DNA of 42,893 bases. It comes from Opitutales bacterium (GTDB lineage Bacteria > Verrucomicrobiota > Verrucomicrobiia > Opitutales > T3Sed10-336). The translations under genes and the position numbers were made by a program. The stretch is taken from NCBI GenBank assembly GCA_022565335.1, contig JAIUMY010000016.1:1-42893 (forward strand), in the 5' to 3' direction. Below, piece by piece: positions 7,822-15,866 of this stretch. The notes under the pieces were generated by a model that saw only the letters and a program-made list of their open reading frames with translations, did no database searches and was not told the DNA's origin. Numbering within the stretch: the stretch's first letter is position 1; each line of letters begins with the position of its first letter.

Positions 7822-8823
7822 TCAATCGACGTAGCGAACCGCCTTTTGCCCAACCCCGATAATCCAATCGAGTATATAACCGACTACCCCAATGACGAAG
7901 ATGGCGACGATCATGGTGTCGATATTCAGGCCATTCCATTCATTCCACACAAAGTACCCCATGCCGGTTCCGCCGATGAGCATTTCGGCGGCGACAATGA
8001 CCAACCAGGAGATACCGATGGAAATCTTCATGCCGGTAAAGATCGTGGGGGCGGCGGCGGGAAGAATGATTTGTCCGGCCATTTGCAACCGTCCCAGTTC
8101 CAAGGTGCGACCAATGGCCAACCAGTCTTTTCGAACGGTAGCCACCCCGAACATGGTGTTGATCAACAGCGGCCAAATGGAACAAATAAAAATGACGAAA
8201 ACCGAAGACTGCTCGGCATCCTTGATGGTGTAGAGAGCCAGAGGCATCCAAGCCAGAGGCGAAATAGGTTTGAGGATTTGCACAAAGGGCATAAGGGCAC
8301 CGCTGAATAAACGGGACATACCCATAACGAACCCCAAGGGTATCGCTACCAGAACCGCCAGACCAAAACCCAAGGCCACCCGGCGAAGGCTGTAGGCCAA
8401 CTGCAAACCGATCCCCTTGTCATTCGGACCGTTATCGTAGAAAGGATCGCTAATCATCTCCCAACCGACCGAGAAAACCTGCCCCGGAGTGGGGAAGTGG
8501 GATTGCACCTCCGCTTCGCCGTTTTCCTGCCTTTGAAACCCAAAAGCCTCAATGCCCCCCACCATTTCAATTTCCTCACGGGTAAACTGCATTTCGGCTA
8601 ATTGCTGGATCTGTTCGAAATCCAGACCCGATTCGAGATAATACAGCCGATCCTCTTCGGACATGCCCAATTCATCCAATTCAGCCGCTTCGTCCTCGCT
8701 TATCTCAAACATCATCCGTTCCCCTCCGCGGGGAACGGTTAAGACATACCAGGCGAAGATAAAAATGCCGAAAAAGACCGCGGCCAAAAGAGCCGAACGT
8801 AAAGTTTCCAAAGATGGTTTCAT
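7822..8823 (-). CDS. cynB: ABC transporter permease, NrtB/CynB type, with an acidic N-terminal insert
   Basis: A 333-residue inner-membrane protein. The first span is at about residues 11-30, and the transport core from about 138 onward has several spans and the EAA-like loop around IGRTLELGRLQMAGQIILPAAAP, as in NrtB/TauC-type permeases. Between the first span and the core is an unusual acidic, probably periplasmic insert of about 75 residues (35-110). Its centre (53-91) reads as three 13-residue units starting GMSEED, GLDFEQ and QFTREE. Ordinary NrtB proteins are about 260-280 residues and have only a short linker there. It is co-directional with the binding-protein gene, and a strong hairpin separates them. 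Confidence 0.88.
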   Translation of the reverse strand: MKPSLETLRSALLAAVFFGIFIFAWYVLTVPRGGERMMFEISEDEAAELDELGMSEEDRLYYLESGLDFEQIQQLAEMQFTREEIEMVGGIEAFGFQRQENGEAEVQSHFPTPGQVFSVGWEMISDPFYDNGPNDKGIGLQLAYSLRRVALGFGLAVLVAIPLGFVMGMSRLFSGALMPFVQILKPISPLAWMPLALYTIKDAEQSSVFVIFICSIWPLLINTMFGVATVRKDWLAIGRTLELGRLQMAGQIILPAAAPTIFTGMKISIGISWLVIVAAEMLIGGTGMGYFVWNEWNGLNIDTMIVAIFVIGVVGYILDWIIGVGQKAVRYVD

Positions 8824-8843
8824 AGATTCTTATGGGATCAAAA

Positions 8844-8875
8844 CCCCGCGAGCCGTATTTAACAGGCTCGCGGGG
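8844..8875 (-). other. Strong intercistronic hairpin between cynA and cynB
   Basis: CCCCGCGAGCC at 8844-8854 pairs perfectly with 8865-8875 around a 10-base loop, 15 bases after the cynA stop. On the minus strand the stem is followed by only four T residues, so termination may be partial. Such hairpins behind binding-protein genes are known (for example malE-malF) to make the binding protein more abundant than the permease; that is the likely role here. Confidence 0.75.
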
Positions 8876-8889
8876 AGAGTTGTTTTTGG

Positions 8890-10317
8890 TTAGCGGATGA
8901 TTTCGAAGCCAGCGAGGTATTCCTCGGCCGCCTGCGGATCGAATTCCCGGCCCATAATGTTGTAGACTGGGTAGGGTTGATCCGGAATGTCGGTGAAGGT
9001 CACCTCATCATTGCTCTTCTCCAGGTTGCGCATCATTTCCTCAGTGGTGGAGCTGATGATCAATTCCTTGGCGATGTCCTGATAATTGATATCTTCTTTC
9101 AGGTAGCCCCAGCGTTTCATTTGGGTGAGTACCCAGATCCCCATCGACTGCGTCGGGAATGGCATGAAAGAGATCCGTTCAGGAACCCGGCGAATACCGC
9201 CCAGGCCATCGGGGAAAATACCCGTTAGAATTTGACGGAGAACTTCCGGCGGTTGGTTCAGGTAGGCTCGCGGAGCCATGACGTCGGCAAAATGCGCCCG
9301 GTTCTCCCGCTGTTGGGCAACTGCCGTGGCTTCCAGAATGGCCATGCTCAGAACGGTAAAGGTATTCGGGTTTTCCTGAATGAAGCGCTCACTGACACTG
9401 AAGACGCAGCAGGGATGCTGATCCCATAGCTCCATCGTCAATTTGTGAATAAAGCCCACCCCGTCGTACACTGCCCGCTGGCAGAAGGGGTCGGGAGCGA
9501 GGTATCCATCGACGTTCCCGGCCCGCAGGTTGGCGACCATTTCCGGTGGCGGAACGACGCGGATTTGGATGTCCTGATCGGGATCCAACCCAGCCTCAGC
9601 CACGACCATCCGGAGAAGGAAGTTGTGCATCGAATACTCAAAAGGCACGGCAAAGCGGAAACCCTTCCACTTCCTGGCATCGCGTTTATCCTTATGTTTG
9701 TTCGCCAACACAATAGCCTGCCCGTTGGTGTTTACGTTGGAAACCACGCGCCAAGGCTGACGAGTGCTGCCCAAACCTAAAGACATGGCTGGAGGCATTG
9801 GGAAAAGAAGGTGGGACCCGTCATATTGGCCGTTCAAGCAATTGTCCCGGGAAACCGCCCAACCTGCCGTTTTGACGATGTCCACATCAAGGCCGTATTT
9901 CTGGTAAAAGCCCAGGCCATGGCCCGCAATAATGGGCGTGGCACAAGTGATAGGGACAAAACCGATGGTAAGTTTTTTCTTTTCCAGATTTTTCTTGGCA
10001 TCGTCGGCCATCGCCTTGAGCGAGTGGATGGGGAAAAACTGGCCGACCATGGCGAAGGCTGCGGCAGCCCCCACGCGTTTCAGAAAGCGCCGCCGGGTAA
10101 GGTCCGTTTTGAAAAGCCCTTGCATGACGCTGCTTTCCAACGCGCGGATACCGTGTTCGTCCTCACTGTTTTGTAATTCCCGTTTTTTCAAGAAGCGCTC
10201 ATCGTCGGGCGAGAGGGATTCGGAGGAGGACGCCTCGGGATCAGCCGAACGCTCTCCGCATTCATTCCAGACATCGACGCGAGGGTCGAAAGGATCTTTG
10301 ATCGGATTGATGTTCAT
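8890..10317 (-). CDS. cynA: Tat-exported CmpA/NrtA-family substrate-binding protein (probable cyanate-binding CynA)
   Basis: A 475-residue protein. Residues 74-83 read TRRRFLKRVG, a twin-arginine motif, followed by an Ala-rich core and likely cleavage near residue 104 (LKAMA). The mature part starts KLTIGFVPITCATPIIAG and contains DIVKTAGW, GQYDGSHLLFPMP, VVPPPEMVANLRAGNVDGYLAPDPF and DQHPC, all typical of the NrtA/CmpA/CynA class that binds nitrate, bicarbonate or cyanate. The 73 residues before the Tat motif are long, acidic and low in complexity, which is unusual. The next ATG within that tail (M65) would shorten it to nine residues. It lies 36 bases behind the NasS-like gene and is followed by the cynA-cynB hairpin. 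The cyanate assignment comes from cynS downstream. Confidence 0.87.
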   Translation of the reverse strand: MNINPIKDPFDPRVDVWNECGERSADPEASSSESLSPDDERFLKKRELQNSEDEHGIRALESSVMQGLFKTDLTRRRFLKRVGAAAAFAMVGQFFPIHSLKAMADDAKKNLEKKKLTIGFVPITCATPIIAGHGLGFYQKYGLDVDIVKTAGWAVSRDNCLNGQYDGSHLLFPMPPAMSLGLGSTRQPWRVVSNVNTNGQAIVLANKHKDKRDARKWKGFRFAVPFEYSMHNFLLRMVVAEAGLDPDQDIQIRVVPPPEMVANLRAGNVDGYLAPDPFCQRAVYDGVGFIHKLTMELWDQHPCCVFSVSERFIQENPNTFTVLSMAILEATAVAQQRENRAHFADVMAPRAYLNQPPEVLRQILTGIFPDGLGGIRRVPERISFMPFPTQSMGIWVLTQMKRWGYLKEDINYQDIAKELIISSTTEEMMRNLEKSNDEVTFTDIPDQPYPVYNIMGREFDPQAAEEYLAGFEIIR

Positions 10318-10353
10318 ATTTTGAATAGGTTAGTGGTGTGGTTGTTTATTGGT

Positions 10354-11496
10354 TTATCGGGAAGCCTTTGCAGGCATGGCAGAGGAGTTTGCCCTCCCCT
10401 CCGGTTTATTGAGCTCATTGGACCCGGAAACCAAGCCCAGCGCTCGCTCAAAAAAGTCTTCACGGAAATACTTCGCCAAGGCAGAATCCAGTTCATTGAA
10501 AGATTCCGGAACGAAGCGATTGATTAAAATTTGGTCCAGGACCCAACGGGCCTTGTTGAGGCGGGGGCGGCCTTGGTCGGGGCCGCCGTAGAAAATAGTC
10601 TGCGGTTCCGGCAATCGGCGGCCCTGCCCCAGGTCAAAGTCGTCCCCCAGAGCATTGGCGACGACCGATTCATCCAAGGCCAGGTTTTGCGAATTAGCCA
10701 GGAGAGGAATGAGCTCGCCCCGGTTCATCGGATCATCGCACCAACGACAAGCTTCGATTAGTGCGGCCACCAGGGCCAAATGCTCCTCTTCACGCTCCCG
10801 GGCAAAGGATTCCCGCACCAGGAAAACTTTTTCCGGATGGAAAGGATCCAAACGGGAAGACAACTCAACCGCCCAGGCCACCTTTTTGAATATGCCAATA
10901 GACGTAAAAGGTTCGGCCACACAATAGCCATCCAAATGCCCTTTTTGCAGACAACGAAAAACCAACGGCGGGGGCACAATGGCCATATCGACATCGCGGT
11001 CCGGAACCAGGCCGCCGGAGCGCAGCCATTTCCGCAGAAGATAATTTTGCGAGGAAAACTGGAGAACCCCGGCAAAGGTGAACCGGCGCTTGCCCTTCTC
11101 CGCGAGCACCAATTCACGCAAGGAGTGAACATCCCGCACCCCCTCTTCCCAAAGGCCCCGCGAAAGGGCTATCGCATTGCCATGGTGAGCCGTTACCAAG
11201 GCCGTTTGCACCGCTGTCGGCAAACACCCCCACCCATGAGACATCTCAAATACCATACTGGCCGGGGCATGCGCGGCATCCAACTCTCCGTGCACCATTT
11301 TTTCCCGTACCGTAGCCCAACCCGGTTCCGGGGAAAGCTCTACCAAAAGATCGTGCCGATCAAAAAAGTTCATTTCCTTAGCCACCAACAACGGAGCACA
11401 ATCGGTCAATGGAACATATCCAATGCGCAGGGGACGTCCCCGGCTAATCCGCTTCTTTGTGTGGGAGCTAGCCCCGGTTGTATCTTTTTTGACCAT
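10354..11496 (-). CDS. Cytosolic NrtA-like protein without signal peptide (NasS-type sensor candidate)
   Basis: A 380-residue protein with the same fold signals as the next gene: LRIGYVPLTDCAPLLVAKE, ELSPEPGWATVREKM, LDAAHAPASMVFEM, VPPPLVFRCLQKGHLDGYCVAEPF. Its N-terminus (MVKKDTTGASSHTKK) is charged and has no Tat or Sec signal, so it should stay in the cytoplasm. Soluble NrtA homologues of this kind are known as NasS, which binds nitrate/nitrite and sequesters the antiterminator NasT. No ANTAR (NasT) gene is in the window. It is the first gene of the unit, starting 131 bases from the divergent LysR gene. It could sense intracellular cyanate or nitrate and act on transcription or on the transporter; that is inference. 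Confidence 0.8.
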   Translation of the reverse strand: MVKKDTTGASSHTKKRISRGRPLRIGYVPLTDCAPLLVAKEMNFFDRHDLLVELSPEPGWATVREKMVHGELDAAHAPASMVFEMSHGWGCLPTAVQTALVTAHHGNAIALSRGLWEEGVRDVHSLRELVLAEKGKRRFTFAGVLQFSSQNYLLRKWLRSGGLVPDRDVDMAIVPPPLVFRCLQKGHLDGYCVAEPFTSIGIFKKVAWAVELSSRLDPFHPEKVFLVRESFAREREEEHLALVAALIEACRWCDDPMNRGELIPLLANSQNLALDESVVANALGDDFDLGQGRRLPEPQTIFYGGPDQGRPRLNKARWVLDQILINRFVPESFNELDSALAKYFREDFFERALGLVSGSNELNKPEGRANSSAMPAKASR

Positions 11497-11503
11497 GCCA
11501 ACT

Positions 11504-11519
11504 CTTTAGCAACCTAAAG
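11504..11519. promoter_or_regulatory. Inverted repeat in the LysR / cyanate-operon divergent region
   Basis: CTTTAG (11504-11509) and CTAAAG (11514-11519) form a perfect inverted repeat with a 4-base gap, 7 bases upstream of the minus-strand start. It could be an operator or a short leader hairpin. A wider pair, ATGAAA at 11551-11556 and TTTCAT at 11582-11587, lies closer to the LysR gene, where LysR proteins usually bind. Confidence 0.35.
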
Positions 11520-11627
11520 ACCAAAATCGGCATTTGTATAAATAAACAGCATGAAACTATTTTGCCCCATTGGTGAATAAATTTCATCAATGCGAAAAAC
11601 TGGCATCGATCCTGATACTCTCCCGGC

Positions 11628-12545
11628 ATGTCTCCCATACTGGATTCCAAATTATTGCAAGCGTTTGCGGTCATTGCCAAAACCTGCAATCTGCGCCGGG
11701 CCTCAGAGGAGCTTTTCCTCACACCCTCTGCGTTGAGCCATGCTCTTCGAAAACTGGAAGAGGACGTGGGAGTCAGCCTCTTTCAACGAACCAGCAGAAG
11801 TATGAAATTGACCGAGGCAGGGAAAACCCTTCTCGAAGACTGCCATCACATCCTGCAATGCTTGGACAATGCCCGCTTCCGCCTTCAACAAAGCACCGAC
11901 TGGCGAACGGGACGACTGCGCATCGGGGCGAGCCCCAGTGCCTGCCAATATATCCTCCCCGCGGTTTTGCGGGAGTTTAAGGAAAGTTTCCCTGACTATA
12001 GCATCAGTATTGTAACCGGCTCGGCCAAACGTTTGCAAAGTGGACTTTTGGAAGAAAGCATCGATTTGGCCTTTGGCCCTATCGAAGATGAGCCGGAAAC
12101 GACTTTGGATCAGGAAATTATTCTCCGGGACACCCTCACCTTTCTGCTACACCCCCTGCATCCCTGGGCGGAAAAACGTCGCGTGGATCGCAAAACCATC
12201 GGATCACAACGCTTCATTCTTACCGAATCCAGCTCCGTCACCAAAAAGTTAATCGACGAGTACTTTCTCTCTGAACGAATAGCGATTCACCCTTTTATCG
12301 AAATCAGTAACGAGGAGGTTATCAAGCAATTGGTTCGGCTGGACCTTGGTATAGGTATTTTTCCCTCGTGGATTGCCCGTACCGAAATTGAAACCGGTAG
12401 TTTGGTAAGCCTTCCTGTTGGTTCACGCCCCCTCCAGCGCTCCTGGGCGGTGCGATACCCCAAAAAACGTTCCAACAATTTTGCGCAAACCCTGCTGATT
12501 GGCCTTTTCCGCAATGTGGCCCTCAATGCCATGCGTAAATTTTGA
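11628..12545 (+). CDS. LysR-family transcriptional regulator, probable regulator of the cyanate operon
   Basis: A 305-residue protein of normal LysR length. The winged helix-turn-helix covers about residues 5-65 (LLQAFAVIAKTCNLRRASEELFL, then TPSALSHALRKLEEDVGVSLF), followed by the linker helix and an effector-binding domain from about residue 90 (GRLRIGASPSACQYILPAVLREF). It is divergent from the NasS-like/cynABDS unit. That arrangement is the norm for LysR activators such as CynR and CbbR, which control the neighbouring operon and themselves. CynR activates cyanate genes in E. coli, but orthology is not shown here and the effector could equally be nitrogen status. The start ATG lacks a Shine-Dalgarno sequence. 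Confidence 0.9.
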   Translation: MSPILDSKLLQAFAVIAKTCNLRRASEELFLTPSALSHALRKLEEDVGVSLFQRTSRSMKLTEAGKTLLEDCHHILQCLDNARFRLQQSTDWRTGRLRIGASPSACQYILPAVLREFKESFPDYSISIVTGSAKRLQSGLLEESIDLAFGPIEDEPETTLDQEIILRDTLTFLLHPLHPWAEKRRVDRKTIGSQRFILTESSSVTKKLIDEYFLSERIAIHPFIEISNEEVIKQLVRLDLGIGIFPSWIARTEIETGSLVSLPVGSRPLQRSWAVRYPKKRSNNFAQTLLIGLFRNVALNAMRKF

Positions 12546-12579
12546 GGAAAATTCCCCACTGCCATTTCAGCGCACTACT

Positions 12580-14520
12580 TTACTGTCGCAAATATTCCAA
12601 CACCAAAACCGTGATGTCATCCGACTGCTCGGCCCCGTTAGCATAGTCTTTCACCTCGCTGAAGAAGGTATCCACCATCGTCGAAACCGGTTTGTCGCGA
12701 TGCGTCCCGGCTAACCGGCGAAGTTTCTCATCGCCGAAAAGCTGGCCATCGGAGTTTTCCGCTTCCACCACGCCATCGGTGTAAAGAATCAAGCGATCCC
12801 CCGGGTGGAGAGTCAACTTGCGCACCGGAAAGACAAAATCCTCCATCGCCCCAAGCACCAGGCCTGGCTCCAGATCCACCCAATCCGCCGAACGCCCCCG
12901 ACGAAGAATCAACGGCAAATTGTGCCCGGCATTGGCTAGCAGCAATTCCCCCGTGGTGAGATCCAAGCGCCCACAAACATAGGTGACAAACATGCCGTTC
13001 TCGTTATTGAGGCAGAGTTCGTCGTTAACCTTGGCAAGAATCTCCCCTGGGTCCGCACTGTGTTCGGCGACCCCCTTGTAGAGAGTCTTGGTAACCGCCA
13101 TAAACAGCGCCGCCGGAACCCCCTTGTCGGACACGTCACCAACGGCAAAGTGAAGGTAACGGTCATCCTGCACGAAATAATCATACAAATCTCCCCCCAC
13201 ATGCTTGGCCGATATCAAATCCGCTTGCAGAGACACCAAATCCTGCACTTTTTGCGGAAGAGTGTACTTTTTCGGCAAAAAGCTCATTTGGATTTTCCGT
13301 GCAATGAGCAACTCACTTTCAATTCGCTCCTTGGCCTTGGTGGTCTCCGTCAAATTGTTGATATAGTCTTTCAGGGAGACCCGCATTTCGTCAAAAGACC
13401 GGGCCAGAACACCGACCTCATCATCCGAACGATGGGGCGGCAAAGCCTCGTCCAGATTGCCCTTGGCGATTTCGGCCGTCTTGGCCACCAATTTCTTGAG
13501 CGGTAAGGTGATGGACCGGGTAACCCCAATGATTACCACCAGCAAAATACCAAAGCCGATGGTGGCAATGAAAAGAACCAACCGCATCAAGGCCACGATA
13601 TCGCCAAATAATTCACTTTCCGGAACCACAATGGCCAGAGTCCAGTCTGCTCCCGGCAAAGGAGTGAAGGCCAAACGGGCTGGCTCTCCGATGAGTTTTT
13701 CGGGCAACCTGACAAACCCATGGCCCCGCTGCATCGCCCGACCAATCTCCCGAAGCTCAGGAATTTGCCAGGTTTCCGCTAAAGTGAAAAAGCTCTCTCT
13801 CCGGACAAAATCGTCTTCCGGATAAGTGACAAAATTTCCGCTGGAACTGACCAAAAAGGCAAACCCGGTATCGTAGATGGAAACCTCTGAAACCATCTCC
13901 AGCAAACCGTCCATGGAAACATCCAAAGCCAACACTCCGACAAAGGACCCGGGGTCCTCAGGATCGGCGTACAAGGGGTGGGCAAAGGAGGCAATCATCT
14001 CATCCGCTCCACCCTCGGCCATGAAGGGATCGGTCCAAAAAGAACGCCCACTTTCCCGGGGCACCTGATACCAGTCGCGGACGAAATAACGAAAATCCTC
14101 CCCACCCAGAAAGGTCTCTTGCAACTCTCCATTTTTAGCGAAAACGAAGGGCGCATAGAATTCCTGTTCGGGATCGACGGAGAAGGGCTCGAACGCATAA
14201 GCCGCCCCGGAAATATGCGGGGAGCGGGAAACCAACTCCCGCAAAACCGGAAAACTCTCGGAGGGCTCCAGCCAACCTTCCTCTATCGCAGCCACCGCCG
14301 GGTCCGCCGCCGCCATAACGGCATTTAAGGTGGAAAAAATCCGATAGGAGGTGCTTTGCGCCAACTCACCCGCTTCCCGTTCGGCATTCTCCACCATAAT
14401 TCCGCGCACGGTGTAATAGGTCATGCCGAAGGCCAACAGAAAAATCGCCAGCGTACTGGCCAAAACAATCAAGGACAACTTGAACGCCAACGTTCGCTTA
14501 GGGCCGATAGAAGTCTTCAT
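12580..14520 (-). CDS. Membrane Cache-HAMP-PP2C (SpoIIE/RsbU-type) serine phosphatase
   Basis: The start chosen is ATG 14518-14520, giving 646 residues. Earlier in-frame starts would run far into the upstream gene. A first span at about 12-36 and a second at about 309-333 enclose a periplasmic double-Cache sensor (40-305, with YVRDW-like FVRDWYQVP and FWTDPFM). HAMP follows (334-388), then a coiled linker with SELLIARKIQMSFLP, typical of RsbU-type proteins, and a PP2C phosphatase domain with GGDLYDYF (442-449), GDVSDKG (461-467), LLLANAGHN (526-534), LYTDGVVEA (579-587) and QSDDITV (632-638) carrying the metal-binding Asp residues. It should dephosphorylate a STAS antagonist, most likely the one encoded at 15512. 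It overlaps the binding-protein gene by 23 bases, indicating coupling. Confidence 0.93.
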   Translation of the reverse strand: MKTSIGPKRTLAFKLSLIVLASTLAIFLLAFGMTYYTVRGIMVENAEREAGELAQSTSYRIFSTLNAVMAAADPAVAAIEEGWLEPSESFPVLRELVSRSPHISGAAYAFEPFSVDPEQEFYAPFVFAKNGELQETFLGGEDFRYFVRDWYQVPRESGRSFWTDPFMAEGGADEMIASFAHPLYADPEDPGSFVGVLALDVSMDGLLEMVSEVSIYDTGFAFLVSSSGNFVTYPEDDFVRRESFFTLAETWQIPELREIGRAMQRGHGFVRLPEKLIGEPARLAFTPLPGADWTLAIVVPESELFGDIVALMRLVLFIATIGFGILLVVIIGVTRSITLPLKKLVAKTAEIAKGNLDEALPPHRSDDEVGVLARSFDEMRVSLKDYINNLTETTKAKERIESELLIARKIQMSFLPKKYTLPQKVQDLVSLQADLISAKHVGGDLYDYFVQDDRYLHFAVGDVSDKGVPAALFMAVTKTLYKGVAEHSADPGEILAKVNDELCLNNENGMFVTYVCGRLDLTTGELLLANAGHNLPLILRRGRSADWVDLEPGLVLGAMEDFVFPVRKLTLHPGDRLILYTDGVVEAENSDGQLFGDEKLRRLAGTHRDKPVSTMVDTFFSEVKDYANGAEQSDDITVLVLEYLRQ

Positions 14521-15496
14521 AACGAATGGTCTCCTCAATCCCATCAAATTCCTGTATCGCTTCCCGGACAAAAAGAAAATCCCGGGGCGTGAGAGCACTC
14601 TCAACCAAGCCTCCCTGATCGTCCAGATAAACCTCGCCCAAAGCATTCAGCATCCTGTGCTGCAATGCGCGACTGGTGATCAAACCTGCTCGATCTGATT
14701 CCGCCATGACCAAGTCCACCGCTTTTTCCGGATCCGCAAAAGCACTTTCCCAACCCTGCCGAACCGCTCTAACGAAAGCCCGAACCTTTTCGGGATGAGC
14801 CTCCCGGAAACTCTCCTGCACATAAATTCCATCTTCCGGGAAACCCACATTGTAGTCCTCCAGCGAAAGAATCACCAATTCCTCCTCTTCCAAACCGGAT
14901 AAATACAACTGCTGAAACTCGTTGTACCGCATCGCACAAATCGCTTCCACACCTCCCCAAAGGAAAACGCCAAGACTGGCCCCCTGCTCGACGACTATTG
15001 GATTGATTTCAAGTCGCTCAAAAAGGGCTTGGGGTTGAGCTGCAAAAGCCGGCCAAACGGCAACCTTTCGTCCATCCAAATCCCGGGCTTCGCGAATCCC
15101 ACTATCCGCCCGAGCCACTAAAAGAAGAGACGACTCAGGCAAAAGCTGCGCGACATTGACAATGGGCACCCCTTCCCCACGCAGAGAAATTCCCTGACTC
15201 AAAAACAGCGAGGCGAATTCCACCCGATTTTCCCGCAGCCAATCCATGGGATTGCGCTCGGGCCCACCTTGTAAAACTTCGACCAACAAACCCTCCTCCT
15301 CAAAATAACCAGCCTCCGCCGCCATGTAAAACCCCGCAAACTGCGCCTGCGGTATCCAATGGGGTAAAAACCGAATGGGCTGGACAGAGTCCGATTCAGT
15401 ATCCGCGGAGAGTGTGCCGAAGCCCATGCACCACCATACTACCATCGGCCAGAACCACCGAAACGTAGAATGAGCTTGGCAAAATCGCTTATACAT
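14498..15496 (-). CDS. NMT1/THI5-like periplasmic substrate-binding protein
   Basis: A 332-residue protein. A hydrophobic N-terminal segment (FRWFWPMVVWWCMGFGTLSA) serves as signal peptide, with maturation near residue 32. The mature part contains PIRFLPHWIPQAQFAGFYMA and EAGYFEEEGLLVEV, the hallmark opening of the NMT1/THI5 family that binds pyrimidine or related small ligands, then GRKVAVWPAF and the Glu/Asp-rich middle. No ABC permease or ATPase is adjacent. Instead the gene overlaps a Cache-PP2C phosphatase gene by 23 bases, so it may deliver a ligand signal to the phosphatase's periplasmic sensor instead of feeding a transporter. Its start is 15 bases from the start of the divergent STAS gene. 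Confidence 0.85.
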   Translation of the reverse strand: MYKRFCQAHSTFRWFWPMVVWWCMGFGTLSADTESDSVQPIRFLPHWIPQAQFAGFYMAAEAGYFEEEGLLVEVLQGGPERNPMDWLRENRVEFASLFLSQGISLRGEGVPIVNVAQLLPESSLLLVARADSGIREARDLDGRKVAVWPAFAAQPQALFERLEINPIVVEQGASLGVFLWGGVEAICAMRYNEFQQLYLSGLEEEELVILSLEDYNVGFPEDGIYVQESFREAHPEKVRAFVRAVRQGWESAFADPEKAVDLVMAESDRAGLITSRALQHRMLNALGEVYLDDQGGLVESALTPRDFLFVREAIQEFDGIEETIRYEDFYRP

Positions 15497-15511
15497 GTCA
15501 CCTACTTAGAC

Positions 15512-15856
15512 ATGCTTAGTATTGAAGATCAAAAAGAAAACGGCATTTGGATCTGCGCTCTGGAGGGCCGACTCGACGGAAATACCAGCGAACAGGCCGA
15601 TAAGCATTTGACCGAGCTCTCGGGAAACGAGGAAGTCACCGACCTGATTCTTGATTTATCGGCTTTGGAATACCTAAGCAGTGCAGGCCTGAGGGTTTTT
15701 CTGATGGCTGCCAAACGGGCTAAAAGCAAAAAGCATCAAGTCGTGCTAGCCGCCCCCAACGACGGCGTTAAGCAAGTGCTAACCATTTCCGGCTTCTCCT
15801 CTATCCTGCAAATTTTTCCCGATCGCGCCAGCGCCCTATCGTCCCTGGCTTCGTAG
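15512..15856 (+). CDS. STAS-domain anti-sigma factor antagonist
   Basis: The ATG at 15512 gives a 114-residue STAS protein; an earlier in-frame ATG at 15470 would overlap the divergent gene. The N-terminus is ICALEGRLDGNTSEQ, and the phosphorylation-site region is LILDLSALEYLSSAGLRVFLMAAKRA, with the conserved DLS...SSAGLR pattern where the first Ser of SSAG is the usual kinase target in SpoIIAA/RsbV. It ends LAAPNDGVKQVLTISGFSSILQIF. It is the likely substrate of the RsbW-like kinase encoded 10 bases downstream and of the PP2C phosphatase encoded divergently. The target sigma factor is not in the window. No Shine-Dalgarno is seen, and the divergent promoters must overlap. Confidence 0.92.
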   Translation: MLSIEDQKENGIWICALEGRLDGNTSEQADKHLTELSGNEEVTDLILDLSALEYLSSAGLRVFLMAAKRAKSKKHQVVLAAPNDGVKQVLTISGFSSILQIFPDRASALSSLAS

Positions 15857-15866
15857 TTTCTCTCCC

